Of a stretch of 38,415 bases of DNA, positions 32,977 to 38,415 are shown in pieces. The stretch's first letter is position 1, and every line of letters starts with the position of its first letter. The position numbers were made by a program, and so were the translations under genes. The stretch is from a virus, in the IMG/VR virus record IMGVR_UViG_3300033141_002898, positions 1 through 38,415 of that record. One strand, written 5' to 3'. Below the pieces are notes generated by a model. That model was not told the DNA's origin. It worked only from the letters and a program-made list of their open reading frames with translations, and did no database searches.

Positions 32977-34314
32977 ATGATTGGGTTAAGTAATAATCCG
33001 GTTTTGAAATATCAGGAGACTGGTAGTAATACTAAGATTGTGTGGGGTGTTATTGATAAAGTTTATCCAGAGACACAACAGATGGTTGTAATGATACCTG
33101 AAGGAGGAACTAATAAGCCAGTAACGGTGTGGATAAACAATATGATAACTGACCAGGGTGTTGGTATTAGACAGATGCCTAGAGCTGGTATAACATCAGC
33201 AGTATTATATCGGGATGCGGATGGTCAGTATTATCATATCGGCTATTATCTGAAACAGGTTGGTTTATCTACAATGGATAGGTTTGGAGACAAAGATCAG
33301 ACACCGACTATGCTTTTACATAGATATTTGGAAGAAGGTGAAGTACAGATAGAAGGTAGTTTGGGGAATGAAATACTTATGTCTTTGGATGGTAGTGTAT
33401 TAATTAAGGATAGTTTTGGTTCTTATATTCGTCTTGAGAGTTTTACTTCTACATTAAAAGGTTCTTTTTCTAATTTGCATTATGAAATGGATGGGGTACG
33501 TATACGTTCTGGAAATATAAGAAGATCAACTAAGAAAAATACAACAGAAGATCAATTTATTTTGTCTGTAGAAGATGAGGTTAAAGGAGAAGATGAATTA
33601 GAAGAAGATGAAGAAGGTTCTTTTATCAAGGAATTTATGGTGAAGGTTGGTACTGTTCCAGATATTTATAATTATTATAGAGATGATGAATACTCAGGTC
33701 CTAAAGTTACGTTTTATCTGGGAGATAAATTTATAAGGGAAGATGGTTCAGAGCTGATGGCTGCTGGAAAGTCATTAACATGTGTATTACAGACTAAGAC
33801 AGATGATGGATATCCTGGAAGTGGTTATGCGATTGATGAAAGTGGAGCTTTCTTTATAATGGATTGGAAGAGTTTTAATTCAACTAAGTTTGGTGTTGGT
33901 GGAGAAGGAGTTACACCGCAGAAAGTATTTAGAGTTGGTAGTAATATGGTATCTATTGATTCTGAAGGTATATTGGTTCAACATGAGAAGAATGCATATA
34001 TTGAAATTAATAAGAATGGTGATTTGCGTATGCAGGATCATGCGGGTCGCTATATATCGATAGATAATCAAGGTATCAAATTAGATGCTTTTCAATCACC
34101 TATATTATTAAAGGGTAAGAGTATTAGTATTTTAACGACTAAGATGTCTATGGGTTTGTTTGGAGTTGATGTGCCATTGAAAGCAACTGGTTTTGCTGTA
34201 TATTATGATACGCATATACATTTAGGTCCTAATGGGCCTGTTGCTGTTCCGATAACACCATTTATTCCAATACCACAGAGTCCTTTGGCTACTCAAGGAT
34301 TCATGGTGACTTAA
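32977..34314 (+). CDS. Baseplate spike protein (gp5/gpV-like)
   Basis: A 445-residue protein. The N-terminal ~95 residues have an OB-fold pattern (KIVWGVIDKVYPETQQMVVMIPE, then GIRQMPRAGITSAVLY) as in gpV/gp5 spikes. A long series of beta strands follows (ILMSLDGSVLIKDSFGSYIRLES.., YIEINKNGDLRMQDHAGRYISI), consistent with a trimeric beta helix. The end FAVYYDTHIHLGPNGPVAVP is typical of spike tips. No lysozyme domain is present. It plugs the tube below the hub and pierces the host envelope. Confidence 0.85.
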   Translation: MIGLSNNPVLKYQETGSNTKIVWGVIDKVYPETQQMVVMIPEGGTNKPVTVWINNMITDQGVGIRQMPRAGITSAVLYRDADGQYYHIGYYLKQVGLSTMDRFGDKDQTPTMLLHRYLEEGEVQIEGSLGNEILMSLDGSVLIKDSFGSYIRLESFTSTLKGSFSNLHYEMDGVRIRSGNIRRSTKKNTTEDQFILSVEDEVKGEDELEEDEEGSFIKEFMVKVGTVPDIYNYYRDDEYSGPKVTFYLGDKFIREDGSELMAAGKSLTCVLQTKTDDGYPGSGYAIDESGAFFIMDWKSFNSTKFGVGGEGVTPQKVFRVGSNMVSIDSEGILVQHEKNAYIEINKNGDLRMQDHAGRYISIDNQGIKLDAFQSPILLKGKSISILTTKMSMGLFGVDVPLKATGFAVYYDTHIHLGPNGPVAVPITPFIPIPQSPLATQGFMVT

Positions 34315-34341
34315 GAATTTTTTGAAAGGAGGAAGTTTTTT

Positions 34342-34695
34342 ATGCCAGCGATTAGTATTACACCATGGGAACAACAAACATATACTATAGGAATTGAATT
34401 ACCTATACCGCCTTTACCGGAGTTACCGGAAGTAACAATGGCAGTAAAGTTAGATTTGATAGCAACGTGTCCAGGAGCTGTATATTGTGGAAATCCTGAT
34501 GCTCTTAAAAATTGTAGTATTGGGAGAGTTGTAGGTTTCGATTTATCGGATATAATTCCTATTGTTCCTTTTCCGCCAGATATACCTGTTCCTAAATTAT
34601 CTGTTTCTTTTGTGTTTCCACCTCAGATATTAATACCTATTAATTGTCCGAATTATCCAGAGAAGAAAAGTAAAGAAGGGGAAGAAAAGAAGTAA
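34342..34695 (+). CDS. Pro/Cys-rich protein after spike, possible tip
   Basis: A 117-residue protein with AAAGGAGG upstream. Proline-rich stretches flank a Cys cluster (TCPGAVYCGNPDALKNC), with one more Cys in INCPNYP and a Lys/Glu tail. PAAR-type spike tips bind metal through Cys/His and lie next to spike genes, so this could be an analogous tip, although the sequence is not a clear PAAR. It overlaps the next ATG by one base (TAATG). Confidence 0.5.
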   Translation: MPAISITPWEQQTYTIGIELPIPPLPELPEVTMAVKLDLIATCPGAVYCGNPDALKNCSIGRVVGFDLSDIIPIVPFPPDIPVPKLSVSFVFPPQILIPINCPNYPEKKSKEGEEKK

Positions 34696-35150
34696 TGTTA
34701 AAGAAGGAGTTTGTATTTCCATTAAAAGCATATAAAATAAGTACAATGGGGAAAGATGTTGTTGTATCAACTTTTCCAGCATTGGTTGCTAATTGTTGTA
34801 GGATGGCGACTATTACTAATGTGCAGAATAAGAATCAGAATTTGTGTTATGACTGGACTAAGTTTATGGAATTTAGAAATAATCTTAGTATAGTTATTAT
34901 GCAAAATCAATTTGAGTATTTAGATAATATTATTATTGACTTTTTTAAGACTTATAATTATGAAGTTCTACGAGATATTAGTACAAAGGTTAGGTTTACT
35001 ATACAATTTCCTGATGAGGCTATTCAAACGTTTACATCCAGATGTAATGCATTTAAAGGAAAAGAGTGGGATGATATTCTGGATGGTTTTGTAGATGCCT
35101 TATATGATTTTTTAAATTCAGGAACAATACATAATCAAACTCCGAAATAA
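34695..35150 (+). CDS. Hypothetical baseplate-region protein
   Basis: A 151-residue mixed alpha/beta protein of unknown family. Its start is coupled to the previous stop. Segments include KKEFVFPLKAYKISTMGKDV and a helical end (WDDILDGFVDALYDFL). It lies in a tight run of baseplate genes, so a structural or assembly role is plausible. No catalytic motif was recognised. Confidence 0.5.
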   Translation: MLKKEFVFPLKAYKISTMGKDVVVSTFPALVANCCRMATITNVQNKNQNLCYDWTKFMEFRNNLSIVIMQNQFEYLDNIIIDFFKTYNYEVLRDISTKVRFTIQFPDEAIQTFTSRCNAFKGKEWDDILDGFVDALYDFLNSGTIHNQTPK

Positions 35151-35163
35151 GGTAGGTAAGTTT

Positions 35164-35478
35164 ATGGCGTTGAATTCAACAACATTAAAGAATGCTATAT
35201 ATGGTGCTTTAGAAGCATCTCTTCAAAGTACTTTTACTACTCCTGGTAAAACATGGTCAATGGTAGCCACTGAGATAGCAGATGCTGTTTCTTCAGCGGT
35301 TGCTGAGCAGGTTATTTCGCATTTTCAACAAAATGCCGAGGTGCGTGTAGCTGTCAATACTACTGGTGAAGGAGTCTGTAATGGGATTACCGAAGGAGGA
35401 GATAATATTGTAAATCAGCCTGTTACAGTAACATCTTCAGGTTCTGGTGAGGGTGTGGCTGGTTCTGCTATACTTTAG
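35164..35478 (+). CDS. Small phage baseplate-associated protein
   Basis: A 104-residue protein. It opens with helices (TLKNAIYGALEASLQ, WSMVATEIADAVSSAVAEQVI) and ends in a short Gly/Ser/Thr beta tail (VRVAVNTTGEGVCNGI, VTVTSSGSGEG). I recognise this arrangement from small proteins encoded near phage baseplate genes, of unknown function. GGTAGG lies just upstream. Confidence 0.55.
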   Translation: MALNSTTLKNAIYGALEASLQSTFTTPGKTWSMVATEIADAVSSAVAEQVISHFQQNAEVRVAVNTTGEGVCNGITEGGDNIVNQPVTVTSSGSGEGVAGSAIL

Positions 35479-35496
35479 TTTTATTGGGGTAAATGA

Positions 35497-35964
35497 TTGG
35501 GAAATTTTCAAGACATATTAGAGACAATAAGTACTCCATTATTATTGAATTATTCAATTGTGATAGAGCTTGCGAAGTCTAGACTTATAGCACGTAGAGT
35601 ACAGCTTGAAAACTTATCTAGATTTATTGGCAATAGGTTTAATAGGATTGATAGTATAGTTAATTTGATCAAAGCGGAAGAGGATGATGAAGATATAGGT
35701 ATAGAATATAGTGCTTTCAAAAGTATGCTTGAGGGAATTCATTATATATCTGAAGAATTTGAGACTTTGAATGGTATGATTCATTATACTATTTATGGTG
35801 ATGTTAAGCATGTTGATTTGGTGAAAAGGGAACGAAATGAACTATATTATACATATTCTAAACTTTTGGTTTATATAGATGAGATGTCGGAGATGGAAGA
35901 GAAACTAGATGCATTGAAAGAAACTGTGGATTCTATATTGGAAAGTAGATCGGGTTCAACTTAA
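35497..35964 (+). CDS. Helical hypothetical protein
   Basis: A 155-residue, all-helical, acidic protein starting with TTG after TTGGGG. Heptad-like spacing in ~110-150 (RNELYYTYSKLLVYIDEMSE) predicts a coiled coil. It ends SRSGST. It lies between a small baseplate protein and the gp25-like wedge. Role unknown; an assembly chaperone is one possibility. Confidence 0.5.
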   Translation: MGNFQDILETISTPLLLNYSIVIELAKSRLIARRVQLENLSRFIGNRFNRIDSIVNLIKAEEDDEDIGIEYSAFKSMLEGIHYISEEFETLNGMIHYTIYGDVKHVDLVKRERNELYYTYSKLLVYIDEMSEMEEKLDALKETVDSILESRSGST

Positions 35965-36021
35965 TAATTGACTAATTTAGTCTATCTTTTTAATTAGAAA
36001 ATAAAAGAACAGGAATATTTT

Positions 36022-36468
36022 GTGGCAGTAGGTTTAAAGATAATAGATGGTGATTTTGTTATTAATCGTTCTGGACAGGTAGAGACGGTAGTAGAGTCTG
36101 AAAAATGTAAAAGAGATTTGCATAAGATGTTAATGACAAGTGCTGAGTATCCTGGAAATACTACCACCTTTGAGCGTTATAATCCTAATTATGGAACACA
36201 GTTAGATAATTTATCTTTGTATCAAGGATTATCTAGATTAGCTATTAGGGATACTGTGATTCAGTTGTTGAATGAGGCGATTGCTTCATATATTACTTTG
36301 CAGGAAAGCAGAACTAATTTAAGTATAGGAGAAGTTATTACTTATATTAATTTTGATGTATTTTATAATGTGGATGATATTAGAGAATTAGTTGTTAGAA
36401 TAACATTTGGTACAGCAGGCACTACTGGGGATATAACGTTGCCAGATTATATCCAGTCGATTCAATAG
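36022..36468 (+). CDS. Baseplate wedge protein, gp25-like
   Basis: A 148-residue protein, GTG start. It has the gp25/GpW order: LKIIDGDFVINRSGQVETV, KCKRDLHKMLMTSAEYPGN (helix leading to the wedge core), YNPNYGTQL, and a C-terminal strand pair (IREL-VVRITF). Position directly before the J-like wedge gene agrees. It joins sheath to baseplate and starts sheath polymerisation in T4-like systems. Confidence 0.85.
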   Translation: MAVGLKIIDGDFVINRSGQVETVVESEKCKRDLHKMLMTSAEYPGNTTTFERYNPNYGTQLDNLSLYQGLSRLAIRDTVIQLLNEAIASYITLQESRTNLSIGEVITYINFDVFYNVDDIRELVVRITFGTAGTTGDITLPDYIQSIQ

Positions 36469-36491
36469 ATATTATTTTGGAGTAATGTATA

Positions 36492-37952
36492 ATGATTACC
36501 AAAACTAAAGATGATATTCGTACTGATATTCTGGATACATATGACGAGGTATTACCCAATCTCGATTTAACTTCAGGTACTCCAGAGAGGGATATTTTTG
36601 TAGAGGCCCCTCTTGCTGGTCAACTAGAGCAGTTGTGGGAGAAGCTTATATATGTAGCTAAGTTACATGCTCCTATTAACTATGTTGATGATTTGGAAAC
36701 AGATGACATTACGGCTTATATGGGTAATTATAATATTGTACCTTTTCCTCCTACTTATTCTACTGGAAATGTTGTTTTTTATACAAATTCTATTCCTACA
36801 GAAGATATTGTGATAACAGATGGTACTATTGTGCGTACACGGGATGCATCTCCGATAGAGTTTGAAGTGCAGGGTAGTTATACTATGTATGCTGATTTAG
36901 CGTCGTCTTATTATAATGCAGAGAAGCAGCGTTGGGAGATTTCATGTGATATTAAGGCATTGAATCCTGGTCCTGATTTTAGAGCTGGGGCATCTACTAT
37001 TGTAGAGATGGCTAATTCTATTACAGGTATTGATGGTGTTGAGAATTATGATGCTGTTACAGGAGGTACTGCTGGAGAAGAGATAGAAAGTGCGGTTGAG
37101 CGTGTAGTGGAAGTATTTCAAGGTAGAGGGCTTGCTACTACGGCTGCTTTGAGTAGATACGTGAAGGCGTATGTAGAGGCTGTTAATGTAGTAAGTGCTA
37201 ATGATCCTGAAATGAAGCGAGATGAGGGTCTTGGTGGAATGATTGATTTTTATGTTATTGGAGAGGATATTACAACTGCAAATGATATTGTAGATATAAC
37301 ATCGACTGGTTTACAATCTGATGTGAATGTTAACTATTCGTCTACGGGTATTGTTATGGAACACCAACCAGTTCGGGAAATATTAGCACTGATAATTAAT
37401 GGTGATCTTGTTTCTCCTACTTACTATACACTCCAGAAGGATGAAGGTATTCTAGCTGGCTCTACACAAGCATTTGATAAAGTTGTAATAACAAGCACAG
37501 GAACTTCAACTGGGTTTAGCTTTTCACCTGGAGATACAGTTGAAATTAATTATACATATAATGCTTTGTTACAAACAATAGAAGATGGTTTAAATATACC
37601 AGAAAATCATTACATAAACAGAGATTATTTACTTAGAGAGATGGATAAGGTTACTGTTGATGTGTATATGGCATTTAAGGAGAATGATGGACAGGATTGG
37701 ACACTTATTGCAAACTCGGTAGAGACAGAATTGTCAGCATTTATTAATGCTGTTAAGAATAACGGTAGTATAGAATTGGCTGATTTTATAGCAGATGCGA
37801 AAAGTGTAGCAGGTGTTGATAATATAGACTTGACAACTGTATCGCTTACAAATATAAATGGTGGTACAAAGACGGAACAAGGTGATATTTTATTTGGCAA
37901 GAATGAATATCCGGTTGCGGGAACAATAACGCTAGAACGGTGGACAAATTGA
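36492..37952 (+). CDS. Baseplate J-like wedge protein (gp6/GpJ)
   Basis: A 486-residue protein. The start TPERDIFVEAPLAGQLEQLWEKL and the middle EFEVQGSY, then TAGEEIESAVERVVEVFQGRGLAT fit the baseplate J domain. The end (VTVDVYMAFKENDGQ, then DIDLT-type strands) is its C-terminal part. Five STG tripeptides occur, two adjacent in TSTGTSTG. It follows gp25-like directly, as in T4-like and P2-like wedges, and its TGA overlaps the next TTG. Confidence 0.85.
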   Translation: MITKTKDDIRTDILDTYDEVLPNLDLTSGTPERDIFVEAPLAGQLEQLWEKLIYVAKLHAPINYVDDLETDDITAYMGNYNIVPFPPTYSTGNVVFYTNSIPTEDIVITDGTIVRTRDASPIEFEVQGSYTMYADLASSYYNAEKQRWEISCDIKALNPGPDFRAGASTIVEMANSITGIDGVENYDAVTGGTAGEEIESAVERVVEVFQGRGLATTAALSRYVKAYVEAVNVVSANDPEMKRDEGLGGMIDFYVIGEDITTANDIVDITSTGLQSDVNVNYSSTGIVMEHQPVREILALIINGDLVSPTYYTLQKDEGILAGSTQAFDKVVITSTGTSTGFSFSPGDTVEINYTYNALLQTIEDGLNIPENHYINRDYLLREMDKVTVDVYMAFKENDGQDWTLIANSVETELSAFINAVKNNGSIELADFIADAKSVAGVDNIDLTTVSLTNINGGTKTEQGDILFGKNEYPVAGTITLERWTN

Positions 37953-38415
37953 GAAAAACATTAGCTTTTCTTAGTACAGATACTCTTCCTCTACCTTTAA
38001 AGGAAAATGCTCCAGAAACCATTGATGAAGATGGGAATCAGTATTCTCTTAAAGATAAATGTAGTTATAGTACTGGCCTAGGTAATAGAATATGGAAAAT
38101 AGCTTATAGTTTATCTAAATTGGATTTTTTAGATATAGTAGTATTGGTTCCTAATTTAAATTATCCTGGAGAGGATTATATAGATATAGATAAATTACCT
38201 TTTAAAGTAGAATCTTATAATTATAAAGCTGCTTTATGGAATTGGAGTGAGGAATTAGATAGAAAGCTGAAAGATAAGAATTTTGTAATAATACAATCTG
38301 CTACTGGTGTTGGTTTTATGAATTGTGCGGTGTTACCTGGGGAGGTAAACGTAATTGTTGATGGATATGTTCCTATTTTTGCAGAGTTACCTTGTGCATT
38401 ATTAGGTAAATCTTC
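37949..38415 (+). CDS. Glycosyltransferase-like protein (3' end cut)
   Basis: Open from TTG 37949, overlapping the previous stop (TTGA), to the window end, ~155 residues. The part SYSTGLGNRIWKIAYSLSKL followed by a strand DIVVLVPNLNYPGED and FVIIQSATGVGF resembles the N-terminal Rossmann domain of GT4/GT1-type glycosyltransferases. The C-terminal donor domain is beyond the window. It may add sugar to virion appendages or host glycans, possibly with the cytidylyltransferase at 11475; this is inference. Confidence 0.5.
   Translation, partial: MRKTLAFLSTDTLPLPLKENAPETIDEDGNQYSLKDKCSYSTGLGNRIWKIAYSLSKLDFLDIVVLVPNLNYPGEDYIDIDKLPFKVESYNYKAALWNWSEELDRKLKDKNFVIIQSATGVGFMNCAVLPGEVNVIVDGYVPIFAELPCALLGKS

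Noticed and set aside
35970-35982. 13-base palindrome before the gp25-like gene
   Set aside because: Short six-base arms in AT-rich sequence; no promoter nearby and no second copy noticed.
1-38415. Alternative genetic code (stop reassignment)
   Set aside because: Long genes, including the 2054-codon hub, end at ordinary TAA, TAG and TGA stops, with strong starts immediately after.
1-38415. CRISPR array, tRNA or rRNA genes
   Set aside because: No regularly spaced repeats and no cloverleaf-like segment were seen; nearly all sequence is coding.

Overview
This window is a contiguous stretch of an A+T-rich, double-stranded DNA tailed phage (or prophage) with a contractile, myovirus-type tail. 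The evidence is a tail sheath gene followed directly by tail tube, a frameshifted tail-assembly chaperone pair, tape measure, baseplate hub, spike, gp25-like wedge and a baseplate J-like protein. Genes are packed on the + strand with short gaps, ATGA/TGATG overlaps, strong AGGAGG or AGGTGG ribosome sites and frequent GTG/TTG starts. No capsid, portal, terminase, replication or lysis gene is seen, so the genome is clearly larger than the window. The host cannot be named from sequence alone; strong Shine-Dalgarno sites and a DUF5320-type protein fit an anaerobic bacterium, but only weakly.

Layout. (1) 0-10 kb: coiled-coil and acidic proteins, then tail-fibre and appendage proteins (1944-3647, 4397-5071, 5423-6106, 7139-9049, 9059-10039). 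These share small modules (TALDV, DF..NY, LNG..DYT) and many Ser-Thr-Gly tripeptides. They are interspersed with a DUF5320-like protein and a conserved WCT/GPLY phage protein. (2) 10-13.7 kb: an accessory block. It holds a membrane-anchored coiled-coil protein that appears to need a +1 frameshift, a STAS (anti-anti-sigma-like) protein and a permuted NlpC/P60 (YiiX-like) enzyme, all translationally overlapped. These are followed by a SpsF-type cytidylyltransferase and, at its edge, the only minus-strand gene, which has its own sigma70-like promoter. (3) 13.8-20 kb: small and medium virion-associated or hypothetical proteins, including DUF5659-like, ribbon-helix-helix, transthyretin-like, DUF6582-like and a probable tail-completion protein. 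(4) 20-38 kb: the tail assembly line: sheath, tube, chaperones with -1 frameshift, tape measure, a hub protein with a glycine zipper, a 2054-residue hub/baseplate protein, spike, small baseplate proteins, gp25-like wedge and J-like wedge. A glycosyltransferase-like gene runs off the window end.

How it works together: region 4 builds the tail tube, sheath and baseplate. Region 1 supplies host-binding appendages. The sugar-nucleotide enzyme and the terminal glycosyltransferase-like gene may modify host or virion glycans. The membrane-anchor/STAS/hydrolase cassette, the recurrent SFW helical module (three clear copies in different proteins) and the minus-strand gene are the least explained parts and the best candidates for undescribed biology.
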